64,000 nt of DNA. Source: Piliocolobus tephrosceles (Eukaryota; Chordata; Mammalia; Primates; Cercopithecidae). The stretch covers positions 115,860,150-115,924,149 of the forward strand of contig NC_045434.1 in assembly GCF_002776525.5 (NCBI RefSeq), read 5' to 3'. This document shows, piece after piece, positions 46,422-58,947 of the stretch (positions are counted from its first letter, which is position 1; every line of letters begins with the position of its first letter). Position numbers and translations under genes: made by a program. The notes under the pieces are model-generated. The model did not search any database, was not told where the DNA came from, and saw nothing but the letters and a program-made list of their open reading frames with translations.

Positions 46422-46836
46422 TGATACGGTTTGGATGTTTGTGCCTTCAAAACCTTGTGTTGAAATGTGATTGCCGATGTTGAAGGTGTGGCCTGGTGGG
46501 AGGTGATTGAGTCATTGACACATATTCCTCATAAATGTCTTAGCACCATCTTCTTGGTGACAAGTGAATTCTTGCTCTGAGCTCATGTGAGATCTGGTTG
46601 TTTTGGCACCTCCCACCTCTTTCTCTCTTGCTCCCACACTTACCATGTTACAAGTCTGCCTCCCATTTGCTTTCCACCATGATTCTAAGCTACCTGAAGC
46701 CTCACTCAAAGCAGATGCAAGCACCACCCTTCCTATACAGCTTGCAGAACTGCAAGCCAATTAAACTGTTTCTCTTTATAAATTACCTAGCCTCAGGTAT
46801 TACTTTATAGAAATGAAAAAAGAATGGTCTAACACA
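46422..46836 (+). mobile_element. MST-type MaLR solo LTR, sense
   Basis: 'tgatacggtttggatgtttg' to 'aagaatggtctaacaca' with internal landmarks 'ggcctggtgggaggtgattg' and 'gcaagccaattaaactgttt'. A perfect 5-bp target duplication ttgat lies at 46417-46421 and 46837-46841, as expected of ERVL-type integration. Confidence 0.95.
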
Positions 46837-46841
46837 TTGAT

Positions 46842-47255
46842 CAAATTAGTTAATATTATCAATTCTGAGTTTCATTATGTATAAATGTTCACACTCAGAT
46901 TATTACATGTATCCTAGTAGCCATCCTAGTAACCATAAAATGTAGATTGTTGCTATTATCATACAACTATCTGAGGCTTATACAGGTTATATGACTTGGA
47001 TGAGCCTCAGATACTCACAGGGTACTTATCCTGCTCAACAATGATAGAAATAATGGACTGATCCAAAGTTTATAGTAAAGATTTTTTTTCTCATTCTACT
47101 ACTTTGAATTAACAGTAATTTTCAGATAATTAAAACAGGATATTTACATCAAACATTTGGCCAACCACAACCTTGGAATGCAGGCTATTCTTTGAGTGGC
47201 AAAGCTCACTACTGTGGTTAATGATTCCTTTTTTTGTTTAAGTTAAAGTTACCCA
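46842..47255. other. Unrecognised AT-rich DNA
   Basis: No gene or repeat identified. Confidence 0.5.
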
Positions 47256-47312
47256 GTGTGTGATGTTCTCTATGTACTCTAGAACTTAAAGTATAATAAT
47301 AATAGTAATAAA
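47256..47312 (+). mobile_element. Probable minute L1 3' tail insertion
   Basis: 'tagaacttaaagtataataa' is the terminal L1PA 3'UTR sequence, preceded by a poor match to 'gcacatgtaccc'. The short direct repeat 'aaagtta' is on both sides (near 47244 and 47311). If real, fewer than 60 bp of L1 were inserted. Confidence 0.5.
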
Positions 47313-48734
47313 AAGTTATATGGGGTTTCTAGAGCAATTCTTCCACTTGCTATATGCTTTTTGTGGATGAAAATACACTTTTAAATAAAGCCACACCTTG
47401 TTTAAAGAGACATCCTTAATTATGCAGTTTGAAATATCTATAGTTCTCAATATATTGCAAACATCGTTAAGTTATAGTTTCTCAATCCGTGTCTCCTTAT
47501 TGCTTATCATGCATCATCTCATATTTATGTGCTCCTCTGATTAAAGCAGATTCTGAAGAATATATAAGTGCATGCTTCGAATGGTGTCTCAACTGTTCTA
47601 AGATAATCACACACATTTGTGTGCCTGCCATGTTTATGTGAATCCTATAAAAGTGGATTTATTTAACCATTACTGATAAATTTTGTTAATCTTCACAATT
47701 TATGGTTTAATGATGTTTCTTTCCCACAAGTGCTTTCTGCAGTGAAAATGTAGAGATGTAAAATCATTTATTTTCAATGAAATAAATTGACATTACAGGT
47801 TAATGTGCTTTCATTCCAAAGCTAAACGCTATCATTTTAGTCAATTAACTTTTTGTCCTTTGTTCAAAGTCCAGAAATGATAAGAAGTTACTTTGCTATG
47901 CTATCCATTCTGAGAATTTCTCTGAAATTGTAATTACTGTACTGAGAATTTTAGATTTTTTTGCACTTTACCAGTCTTGAAGAGGCAACATGGTATCAAT
48001 GTAAGTGGAATTTTCCTTAATGGATTTTATCAGGTGGTCAAGACCTTTTTAAAGTAATAGAAGTAAGGTCTTAGTGTTCATCTGATACAAATAACTGCAC
48101 TGAAAGGAAAAATAGTTCAGATTAATATTCTTTTATAAATGCAGCAAAAGTGTGCTTTTACTGTAAATGAAAAACCAAAGATGGAGTCTGAATTTGCAAC
48201 TGCAATGAGAATTTAACACATAACCTACTTCCAGGCAATTCACATTTTCTGCCTGTTTCAACCAAATCTTAACCTGTTTATTGCCACTAAAACTACTTGT
48301 TAAGTCACATAAACATATTGATTATTTGTAGTTAGTATTATATTTTACATCTGAAAGATCAGATATGAAAGCTTGCATTGAAACCTACACTCCTGAGCCT
48401 GAAATTCATGGATGAAAATCTGTTCTTGAGACTTCTCTAAACTTTTCTCCTCTGGTCTCCTGAAAGTGACCTCTCCTGTCACGTGGTTCACTGGAAATGC
48501 CATATCTTTTCCCGAACTCCAGTTGTATTTACTATCCTGATAGAACATTTGGCATACGTTGTTTACATCCTTACATTCTTAGGCTACAACAAAAACTATA
48601 TAGACTTGTCAGTAATTCAAAGCTGTTGTTAACAGTAGCAATGGGGAAAATAAACCAAGATCTTAAAAATGCACTCTGCAATAGTCTAGCTAGTGCTTAC
48701 AACTCTTTGAAAGTCACAAAGGAAGAGGATCCAT
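47313..48734. other. Unrecognised DNA
   Basis: No gene or repeat identified. Confidence 0.5.
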
Positions 48735-48951
48735 CTTGCTTGAAGGGCCTCCATTAGGCAAAGAGGGGCCATTTGCGGCTTCTAAAGATTAACATAATAT
48801 ACAGAAGAAACATTCTTGCAATTATAAAATATCTTAGGAATTATGAAGAAGGTAGTTGAGTTTCAGTGAAATGTGTTCCAGAGTTGTCACAGGAGAATTA
48901 TGAAATATAACAAATTTAGATGATCCAATAAGAAGAACATCCCAGTTTAAA
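48735..48951 (+). repeat. Unnamed dispersed repeat, copy 1
   Basis: Made of two parts. A 44-bp part (48735-48778, 'cttgcttgaagggcctccat...gccatttgcgg') recurs at 52092-52135. A 132-bp part (48820-48951, 'aattataaaatatcttagga...catcccagtttaaa') recurs at 49623-49754. All copies have the same orientation. Confidence 0.8.
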
Positions 48952-49622
48952 CTGATATATTTTTTATTTTTGTCACAAGAACACTGCCCATAATGACAAC
49001 AGTATTGAAGCTAGAAGATCTTAATTCAAACAAAATCATCAGTGTTTACTAAATAAGAGAGTATGGATAGCTACACATGAATATTAAATTGATATCCCCA
49101 GGAAAGACTTCAGTCCCTGTTACTTCAATAATTAACATAAATACACTACATAGAATGCACAGGAGGACTATCAGCTATTTTAAGAAGCTGAAATAGAATA
49201 GGCCAATGTATAGATATGTTGTTCTTAATTTATTTCTGTCATAATAATATTTAACATACCATTGACTACATTAAAATGAAAAGCCCATCAATCTTGTAAA
49301 ACACTTTCATATTAACAACACTGGCTCAGTGTAATCTGTAAAACAAAATCTTAAATACTAAGGTTCTTGGCTTGGAGTAAGCTAAAATGACTTTACTATT
49401 AATACAAATATTAATTAAAATTAAAATTAATGAAAATATAGAAGTAAAATAAATTATAAAATATTACAATAAAATATAACAGAATATAGCAGAATACTTT
49501 AAGAGGTTTTATTGTAAATATTCAGAAAATATTTGACAAATATTAACATTTATGCTTTGTTTTATATTACACATCTCATAAAGTTATATAGATGAACATA
49601 GATACATAAATGATTTTCATGT

Positions 49623-49754
49623 AATTATAAAATATCTCAGGAATTATGAGGAAGGTGGTTGAGTTTCAACAGAATGTGGTCCAGAGTTGTTGCAGGAGAA
49701 TAATGAAATATGGCAAATTTAGATGACCAAATGAGAAGTGTATCCCAGTTTAAA
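49623..49754 (+). repeat. Unnamed dispersed repeat, copy 2 (132-bp part)
   Basis: Same length as 48820-48951 and about 85% identical by eye ('ggtggttgagtttcaacaga', 'gttgttgcaggagaataatg'). Confidence 0.8.
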
Positions 49755-50729
49755 TGAACAGCTTACTCAAATGCAGACAGGCCAAAGTAAACATATAGTA
49801 TACGACCAAGATGTGAGATCTTATAAATAATAATTGGCATAAACCAGAAAAGCCCTGATAGAAAGGTTCTTCGCATCTAGAAGTAAATAATGAGGGACTG
49901 TTGTAGGTTTTGAACTCAGATGAATGTCAAGAAATAATTTTATAGAAATCTTGGATAGACAATATATGTAAATGAGATTAAAATAGAAGGATAATACCAA
50001 AGGCAATAAAATTTCTACAAGATGGAAATGTTGTGAACTGAGGTAGCAGCAATAAGATGAAGAAAGTATTGAAAGAATAAAATGATTTTAAGGATGATAA
50101 TTGTATAACTATGATAACAATGATAAATGAGTATAAAAAGAGTAATTATTTAGTAGCCTAAAAATTTACAAAGATACCACAAACAAAAATTGAATTTGTC
50201 CTTAGAGGTTATTTTGTGGAAGAAAACAGTGATCTCCATTTTAAATACCGAGTTTAAAGTAACTACTGAATATCCAGTGAAAATGACATGAAATAGAAGT
50301 GTATTGGTGATTGCAGTGGCTTTTAATGCAGCTTTACACAAATTGAAAAAGAGCTACATGAAACTGACTTAGAGTGATTTTCAGTATATTCTATTTAGCG
50401 AAAAAATGTACAGGCATATACAGAGTATGCTACCTTGCCTGTAAGAAAGAAATGAAAATTGGCATGTATCTTTTTCTCATAACAAAAAGAAGCACTAGAA
50501 GTACAAATAAATAAAGTTAGTACAAAGGATGAGGTGAAGGGAGTGGGTGACAAGTCACTTTTTGAAGTTTACCTATTCATACCACTTTGACTTTTAAAAA
50601 CATATTAATATCATTGTTATAAAAATAAATTAAATCAGTAAGAATAGGAAAGGGGGAAGAAACCCACTTTAAAAGACATCAAATAAACACATTTAATTAT
50701 ATTTCAAGTGAGTACATTAACGGCATTGC
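49755..50729. other. AT-rich DNA, nothing recognised
   Basis: No gene or repeat identified. Confidence 0.5.
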
Positions 50730-50955
50730 AGGAAGAGAAAGAAAGGGAAAAATGAAAGAAGAAAAAGGAGGGAAGGAAAGATAAAGCAAGAAAAGAAGGA
50801 AGGAAGAAAGGAAGGAGGAGAGAGGGAGAAAAAAAGAAAAAAAGAAAAGAAAGGAGAAAAAGGAAAGTAGCAAGAAAGGAACGAAGAAAGAAAGATGGAG
50901 AAAGAAGAAAAGGAGGAAATAAGAAAGAAGAGAAAGAAATAATGAAAAAAGAAAC
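50730..50955 (+). repeat. Long purine-rich (GA/GGAA) tract
   Basis: About 225 bp almost entirely of A and G on the plus strand with scattered pyrimidines, built of irregular GAAA, GGAA and GAAG words. The 93-codon minus-strand frame (Phe/Leu/Ser-rich) is an artefact of the tract. Confidence 0.93.
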
Positions 50956-51329
50956 TTCTCCAGATGGCTTATTAACACATAGATACTAACTGATTGTGTA
51001 CCCTGAGTTTGGAGCAGGATGGGCTGTGAGGATTAAGGAATAAAGCACAGAAAATTCTGCTGTATTTTTAGCAGCTATATAGTGGTAAGTGAAGTTTAAG
51101 TTTTGAAATTAATTTCCATGAAATACAGAATCAAGTGAATCAAATGTGCTGATGATCGTTGGTGGGCTTCTCCATTCTCAGTGTGGAAAATAAATGTACG
51201 GGGAAAACAATAAAAGAGCACATGGGAATGGATTAGAACTGGAAGTATCTTCCTGAACTTATGATTCTTAAAATATGTAAATGTACATATACATAGGTTT
51301 GTAAGCATATGCATGTATTATATGTGAAT
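50956..51329. other. Unrecognised DNA
   Basis: No gene or repeat identified. Confidence 0.5.
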
Positions 51330-51333
51330 GTAT

Positions 51334-51805
51334 TGTAAACCCCAAAAATCCGAGACATATCTCAGTTAATTTAGAGTTTATTTTGCAACATTGAGGAAGT
51401 GTGCCGATTATATAGCCTCAAAGGGTTCTCAAAGGACATGTGCCCAAGGTGGTCATAGCATAGTTTGCTTTTATATATTCTAGGGAGACATGAGACATCA
51501 ATCAACATGTGCAAGATGAACGTTGGTTTGGTCTGGAAAGGCAGGACAACTCAATGCAAAGGCGGGGAGACTCAAAGTGGGGTGGGGGCGTCTAGTTCAT
51601 AGGTTTATAAGAGACAAATGGTTGTATTATTTTGAATTACTGATTAGCCTGTTCAAAGGAGAATATCAGATATGCATTTATTTCAGCAAGCAGAGGGGTG
51701 ACTTTGAAGAGAACGGGAGGTAGATTGTCCCTAAGCAGTTTCCAGATTGACTTTTTCTTTTAGCTTAGTGATTTGGGGACTCCCCAGATTTATTTGACTT
51801 TCAAA
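51334..51805 (-). mobile_element. ERV1-type solo LTR, antisense
   Basis: 'tgtaaaccccaaaaatccga' to 'gactttcaaa' reads on the minus strand as an LTR with an AATAAA-like region ('tttattttgcaacattgagg' reversed). A 4-bp target duplication gtat lies at 51330-51333 and 51806-51809, the length expected of ERV1. The terminal CA is mutated. The family is not named. Confidence 0.75.
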
Positions 51806-52091
51806 GTATGACTGTATATGTACATGTCTGTTTATATTTGCAAGTGGGGATATGTATATGTGTATATGAGTGCATTAATTTCCAAATCCTTTTCAAAGAG
51901 AGGGCAACAAAGCAAACATACCCCACTGGACAGAAGCACACTTAATACCCAGATCTTGATCTCTATCAAAAGGGATTCTTGAACACACAGATGATTACAG
52001 GTCTGTAGCAAGTTAGGTATGAGATAAATCTAGAACATCATTTATGCAAGAAAGTAAGAATGGAGGCAAGTCACAAGGAAACAGGAGCTAC

Positions 52092-52135
52092 CTTGCTTGA
52101 AGGGGATCCACTATGCAAATAGGGGCCATTTGAGG
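52092..52135 (+). repeat. Unnamed dispersed repeat, copy 3 (44-bp part)
   Basis: 'cttgcttgaaggggatccac...gccatttgagg' matches 48735-48778. The similarity fades downstream, although 'aattataaaac' follows as in copy 1. Confidence 0.75.
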
Positions 52136-52373
52136 ACCCAGATAATGAAATTAATTATAAAACCTTGAAAATAGGAATTCAAGTATCTACCTCAGTTTAA
52201 TTATTTACATACTTAGTAATGTTATATGTATTGAAATACATGTAAATATACGGCCAATTTTTATATTGCACACACATACCCACACAAACAGATATCAGAA
52301 CTGAGGGCTCTTTTGCACAGTAAAATACTAGAGTTATAAATGTAGAAGGAATGCTGAAATTAAAAAACGCGTC

Positions 52374-52684
52374 TTTTTTTTTTTTTTTTTTTTTTTTTGA
52401 GATGCAGTTTCACTCTTGTCACCCAGACTGGAGTGCAATGGTGTGATCTCAGCTTACTGCAAACTCCACCTCCTGGTTTCAAGTGATTCTCCTGCCTCAA
52501 CTTCCAGAGATGCTGGGATTACAGGTGTGCACCACCATACCTGACTAATTTTTATATTTACTTTAGTAGAGATGGGTTTTCACCATGTTGGCCAGGCTGG
52601 TCTCGAACTCCTGACCTCAGATGATCCACCCTCCTCGGCCTTTCAAAGTGCTGAGATAACAGGCATGAGCTACTGTGCCTGGCC
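52374..52684 (-). mobile_element. AluS-like element, antisense
   Basis: Oligo-T on the left, then 'gagatgcagtttcactcttg' to 'gagctactgtgcctggcc'. No clear target duplication. Confidence 0.94.
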
Positions 52685-54454
52685 AAGGAATGTATCATTT
52701 TTTAACCAACACAGTGAATTTACAACACAGTAAATTTATCACAGGTTGATAAATTTAGAGGCAGGTTTGAATAAGGAGGAGGATATTCCAATATCCCAAC
52801 AGACTGCTTTTTAGTTGGAAGGAAAAAGAACTATCAAAACAAAATGGTAATTAAAAATTGGAAAATAATCCAATAGTCTGACTGGCATCAACTGAGTGGC
52901 AGATGGACATGATTTGCTTCTAGATGTTGTATCCTGAGAAGACACAATCATCTATGGAGTATTTTGATCAGCAATGCATAGCCTCAACCTAATCATGAGG
53001 AAACATCTAAAAAGCAGAAATTGAGAAATACTCTATTTGAAAAATAAATGTTAGCATACTGTTTTCATAAAAATGTCAATGTCAAAATGACAAAAATTGG
53101 CCATGAAAATGTTCCAAGACTAAAAGACATGAGGAAGAATTGCAATACCTGATCCTAAATTAGATCCTGTACTAAAGGGGTGGAAATGCTATAAAAAATA
53201 TCATGAAATCAGTCAATAAATTTGGAATATGAGTAGCAACTTATATAAGAATAATTATATAAATACTGTTATAATTTTTCTAAATGGACTGTGGTTATGT
53301 GAGAGAATATCCAAATTGTTAGGAAATCTACATAGAAATATTTATAGGTAAAGCACCATGATATCTGCAACTAACCGTCAGATATTTCAGACATTATGCA
53401 GGTATAAATCTATTTAAAATGAGTGTGAGAGAGTGTACAAGCAAATGAGTGATAGAGAAAATGGGGCAAAATATTAACAATGGCTGAGTGTGAATGAAAG
53501 ATATAATAGTATTTCTTAAAATATTTGTATTTATACAACTTTTTATGTTTGAAGTCATTTTTAAACAAAATTTGCAAATATACAACTTACTTACCTACGT
53601 GTGTACTTACCTCCACATCCTATTGGCCTAATATTCTGGAGATCTCTAATACACATGTATGTATATATTATATACTAGCATAAGAAAAACATTTGACAAT
53701 GCAGAGTAGATAAGAGTATCAGAGTTTCTGTTTTATTTAGAAACAAAAATTATTGAAGTGCCTCATAACATACTTCTTGTACTTGATATTTTTTATCTGC
53801 CTTTACTCCTTTAGAACATCATCCAGACTTTTAGCTGATTCCTCTCCCTAAACAGCTCTTTCTTCCTCTGTCATATGCCCAGGCTGTGAAATGTCCAAAC
53901 TTTTACTCTCAGCTTTTCTTTTAAATAGATATTTCAACTTTAAGTCATTTATTTACTCCTGCATCTCAGCATAGGCTGTTAGAAGCAGTGAGGCACATTT
54001 GAGTGCTTTGCTGCTTAGAAATTTCTTCCACAGGATACTCTAAATTATGTCTCTCAAGTTCAAACTTTTACAGAGCCCTAAGGCGTGAATGGAATGTAGC
54101 CAAGCCCCTTGCTAAGGCATCACACATGTGACCTTTTCTCCATTCTTAATAAATTTCTCATTTTTATCTGAGACCTCAGAAGCCTGTCCTTCACTGTCCA
54201 CGTCACTATCACCATTTTGGTTACAGCCATTTAACCACTCTCTAAAAGTTCCAAACTTTCCCTCAACTTTCTTTCTTCATCTGAGCCCCCCAAAGACTCC
54301 CACCCTCTCTCCATTACCAAGTTCCAAAGTTACTTCCACATTTTCAAGTATTTCTATAGTAATGCCCCACTGTTCAGTACTAATCTTCTCTATTAGACAG
54401 TTCTTGCAGTTCCTATAAATACCTGATAGTCAGTAATTTTTAGGAAAAGAGGTT
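52685..54454. other. Unrecognised DNA
   Basis: No gene or repeat identified. The 96-codon frame at 54128-54418 (+) is Ser/Pro/Phe-rich and has no known domain. Confidence 0.5.
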
Positions 54455-54768
54455 TGAGTGGCAGGCTGTACAGGAAGGATAGTACTGGGATCTTCTTCTA
54501 ATAAGGCCTCAGGAAGCTTTTACTCATGGTAGAAGGTAAAGCAGGAACAGGCGCTTCACATGGTAAAAACAGCAGGAAGACAGGGGAATGGGGAGGTGCC
54601 ACACACTGTTAATCAGATCTCACAAAGACTTACTTTTGCAAGGACAGCACAAAGCCATGAGGAATATGACCCCATGACCCAAATACCTTCTTTCAGGCCC
54701 CACCTCCAAAATTGAGAATTACATTTCAACATGAGATTTAAGTGGGGACAAATATCCAAACTATATTA
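54455..54768 (-). mobile_element. MST/MLT1-type MaLR LTR, antisense, partial
   Basis: 'caggctgtacaggaaggata', 'aaggcctcaggaagctttta', 'gccccacctccaaaattgag' and 'tatccaaactatatta' follow the reversed MaLR LTR in order. The side to the left (LTR 3' end) is missing. Confidence 0.85.
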
Positions 54769-54920
54769 GCAGGCATAAAATCTATGGCTCGCTATTTAAA
54801 ATATTACCATTCATGATTCTGATAGTGACCATCAAATATAAGTATTTATATGTTCAATATGGGATACTTCAGTTTTCAAAAAAGCTAATTAATTTCTCAT
54901 GGTCACACAACTATTAATAA

Positions 54921-55185
54921 GTGGCTCACACCTGTAATCCCAGCACTCTGGGAGGTTGAGGAGGGCAGATCATTTGAGGCCAGGAGTTCAAGACCAACCA
55001 TGGCAACATGGCAAAACTCCGTCTCTACTAAAAATTAAAAAATTAGCCAGGCATGCTGACACACACCTGTAATCACAGCTACCTGGGAGGCTGAGGGATG
55101 AGAATCGCTTGAACCCAGGAGGTGGGTATTGCAGTGTGTTGAGATTGTGCCACTGCACTCCAGCCTGGGGGACAGAGTGAGACTC
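54921..55185 (+). mobile_element. Alu, sense, slightly 5'-truncated, cut at its tail by an L1
   Basis: 'gtggctcacacctgtaatcc' to 'gacagagtgagactc'. The A tail is absent here because L1 sequence begins at once. A-rich DNA after the L1 tail (55801-55816) is probably the displaced Alu tail. Confidence 0.92.
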
Positions 55186-55790
55186 AATATGACCCAGCCA
55201 TCCCACTACTGGGTATATACCCAAAGGATTATAAATTATGCTACTACAAAGACACATGCACACGTATGTTTATTGCGGCACTATTCACAATAGCAAAGAC
55301 TTGGAATCAACCCAAATGTCCATCAGTGACAGACTGGATTAAGAAAATGTGGCACATATACACCATGGAATACTATGCAGCCATAAAAAAGGATGAGTTT
55401 GCGTCCTTTGTAGGGACATGGATGCAGCTGGAAACCATCATTCTTAGCAAACTATCACAAGAAGAGAAAACCAAACACCGCATGTTCTCACTCATAGGTG
55501 GGAACTGAACAATGAGCTCACTTGGACTCGGGAAGGGGAACATCACACATTGGGGCCTATCATGGGGAGGGGGGAGGGGGGAGGGATTACATTGGGGAGT
55601 TATACCTGATATAAATGANNNNNNNNNNGGGAGGGGGGAGGGATTACATTGGGGAGTTATACCTGATATAAATGATGAATTGATGGGTGCTGACGAGTTG
55701 ATGGGTGCAGCACACCAACATGGCACATGTATACATATGTAACCTGCACGTTAAGCACATGTACCCTAGAACTTAAAGTATAATAAAAAA
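55186..55790 (+). mobile_element. L1PA 3' end inserted in the Alu tail (contains assembly gap)
   Basis: From 'tatgacccagccatcccact' through the ORF2 C-terminus and 3'UTR to 'acttaaagtataataaaaaa'. It is one of the youngest L1 pieces in the window, with an 80-codon ORF2 C-terminal frame open (55266-55508). Ten Ns interrupt the 3'UTR. Confidence 0.93.
55619..55628. other. Assembly gap (10 N) flanked by a duplicated ~47-bp stretch
   Basis: The text 'gggaggggggagggattaca...cctgatataaatga' occurs immediately before and immediately after the Ns, which suggests two contig ends overlapping rather than truly missing DNA. Confidence 0.97.
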
Positions 55791-55816
55791 AAATACAATT
55801 AAAAAAAAAAGAAAAA

Positions 55817-58343
55817 ATAGCTTCTGGTATTTTCGCTCTTAATAATATATTTATCTGTGCATTCTAATTTGTGTACTTTATATTTATAGCACTTCCATAA
55901 GCCTGTGTTCTTCATGGTTGTTTTATTTACAGTTAACATTTTTATGTACTTAGGATATACAGAGATATTAAGGAACAAATATGTATTAAAATTAGAAAAA
56001 CAGATATTTAGGTATGACCAGTTTAGTTGGCAATTCCCCTTTAAATCATAGAAATTTATATGTCTAGATTAGAGTATTATAAGCCTGCTGGTGAAGAAAT
56101 AGTCCATGTTGCTCACTGTTTACCACAACATGCATAGAGAAAATCCTAAGTATTTTGTTGTTGTAAAAATAAATACAAGAGACTGATGGTAATATCAATG
56201 ACTCTCAGATTTAGCATATATAACTGGAAGAATTAAGAAACTATATAATTAGATGTAAAAATTTGGGAGACCAGTAGATTTTTCTTGTTGAATGTATATC
56301 AAATATCCAAGCTGATTTTTATTAAAGTGATTTGGGAATTTAAGAAAAGATAATCAGTGAGGGAATTCTCAATTATTATGCAATAATTTGCTATTGTGAC
56401 AAATTACACTGAGCTCGATGAGAACGATTTGGTAGAATGATGAGAAAACCTTGATTCAACTGAGGTCAAGAAGAAATGAGAGAAGTAAAGTTGGTTGTAA
56501 TAGGTTTAAAAAATAGTTATAAAGCAATTAACTATATAACGGAGTATAGATTGAAGCAATAGCTACAGAAGGATATTGAGATAAGAGAGACTGTAACTAA
56601 ATAAAGCAGATATTATGTACTGCGTGTATGCTGATAGAAATAATCCAGTAGGTAGATTAACATTAATGATAAAACAAAGAGAAGCAAGGGACTCTCCTGG
56701 GATACGCTTAAGGAGAAAAGAGGAAGATGAGGTTGGGGTTTATGCAAAAGTAAAACCCAGCTGCCATCTTTTCTAAGAAAATGGGTATTAGAGGGCATGT
56801 TTACAGATGCAAATATAGTAATATAATTTTGGAGAGAAATGATAGAATCCCTTTTGATTAAATATATTTTTTACTTGAAAATAGATAACACCTTTATTAC
56901 TTGTGATTTAAAAAAGGAGGGTAGATAATCAAAGTGTAAAGAGAGAGAGGAGTTTGTGTAAGAGTAAATATATATTCTGTAAATATCTTAAAATTGATGA
57001 ATCAAATAGAATTGGTGTCTATTTGATGTTGGTGGTCATGAATTCAAAGTGAGAAAAGTCATCAAGGTTGTCATTTTTTTCCAGCTCTGTTTAGCTGTCC
57101 TAGAGAAGTTTGAGAGTAGACAGAAAATGGGATTTAGAAAGGTTGCTGTTTTTCCAGGTCAGAATAACAGAGAATAAGGATGAATATAATAATAATTTAT
57201 ATAGGCTGGATAAGGAAACAAGTGAGGATATAAGGGGGCTGTACAATGCTGGAAACAAAGTCAATAGTTGAAAATTGCAAGTGGGCAAATGGGAGAAAAA
57301 AGAGTTTTCAATGGACTCGTCAGAGATCATAATTAAAGAAAATGCTTTTATTTGTAAAAGGAATCATAAGTTACAAGCAAAGACAGGTACAATAGAGGGC
57401 AAGACCAAAAGAGAGAGGAGGTCAGGTTTCCAAGAGGACAGATTATGGAAAAGTTATTTTACTCATACTTAAAATAACAAGATTTATAGTTTGAATACTG
57501 AATACTGAATTTGAATCCATTATCTTTAAACCTTACGGATTTTAGAGGGAAGGGACAAACAATGATTTGTAGGAACGAAAAGGACACCTTTTCCAAAGTC
57601 TGGGCCAATAGTTAGAAGACTTTATGGCTGAAGGACGAGTTGCTTAGTGGAAAGCCAGGTTTTAATTAGACATGTTTTAAAAAGTTCATAGAAGAGGTTG
57701 AGGATATAGGAGATAACAGGCTGTGAATTTCAGAGGGCATAGTGGAAATCTTTGGGGGTCTGGAAAGATGTTAGGATTGGAGACAGATTAGCATATGTGG
57801 AAGTTTAGGGAAGGCAGTTTATTCGGTAATCCTGATGGGATATTTCTGATGATATTTTAAGCAGTTTGGGTTGGTATTGGTGTGGGTATTATGGAAATCG
57901 ACTTGTTTCCTGACACACTGAGATCTGTAGCTCCTTATAACACCATGAAATAATTTTTTTTTAATTTTCTTTAAGTCATGTGTTATTTAATTGACGGTAT
58001 AGATTATATAGATAAAAACACACATATCCACATGTCAAAGTAGGCAGATAATAAACAAGTAGATACATTTTAACTGCACATCAACAAAATGTTAATACTG
58101 TGGTTACACAAGAAAGGAATTATTCAAATCCACACATATCCCTCCATCTCTATAACCTAATGGCTTCCATGCAAACATACTATTTTTCTGAGACTACCTG
58201 GCCATTTCTAAGTGTTGAAATGGTATTAGTTCTTCCCTTCTTCACTTTTTTCATCCTCACTGCAGCTAGATAAATAATTTTGAAGCAAACATATGATCAT
58301 TTGGTATTTACTTATTAAAAGATCTCCATGGTATCCCATTTTC
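55817..58343. other. AT-rich DNA, nothing recognised
   Basis: About 2.5 kb with only chance reading frames. Confidence 0.55.
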
Positions 58344-58512
58344 TTTTAAGACAAAAAAGATATTTATTTAAACACAATTTAAAAATGTATGCAAAAGTGT
58401 GCACTAAGTTCTCAATCCTCCTCTCTCTTTGCACTCCTGCTCCCTCTCACTATGAAAATGTTGTACTTGTGGTTACTTCTGCATTTCTTACCTTCCTTCC
58501 TCTTCAAGTTAA
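58344..58512 (+). repeat. Source arm of a local inverted duplication
   Basis: 'ttttaagacaaaaaagatat' to 'cttcctcttcaagttaac'. Its reverse complement is found at 58948-59125 with few differences (one is an 11-bp insertion in the copy). Confidence 0.9.
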
Positions 58513-58947
58513 CATATTCATATCCACACCCAAGCCCACTACCCGGTTCCAAAGGGATAACTTTCTTGTCCTCCCTGAATGCATCAATACCCTAACAGAT
58601 GCTTGTATCATGCCAATTATCTCTTAGTCATGGCACTTGCTAATTTTGCAATGTTACATTAACTTGAATAGCATACGAGCAATATTAATCTTTTTCACTA
58701 GACTCTAAACTCTAAGGTGACTTCCAGGTTATGCCTCTCTTTATCATTATTTAAGCAGGTCACAGACATCAATCTTGCTTACAGTTACTCAAATCAATTA
58801 GTTGACAAATTAATCTTTATCTTTTCTTAAATATATCTGAAAATGCATTCAGTAAAACCCAAAGATCAGATAAAAAAACAGACAGAAGTAGGGTATGTGT
58901 CCATGATGAGTGTTCAAGAACAAAAAAAAATTAGAAAGCCCTACAAT

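Noticed and set aside
50697..50978. 93-codon Phe/Leu/Ser-rich minus frame resembling a membrane protein
   Set aside because: It is the complement of a purine tract; low complexity only.
52346..52692. 'aaggaatg' on both sides of the Alu at 52374-52684 as target duplication
   Set aside because: The left copy is about 20 bp away from the oligo-T, so it does not fit an Alu insertion.
55373..55742. Frames crossing the N gap
   Set aside because: They contain undefined residues and duplicated text around an assembly gap inside an L1 3'UTR.
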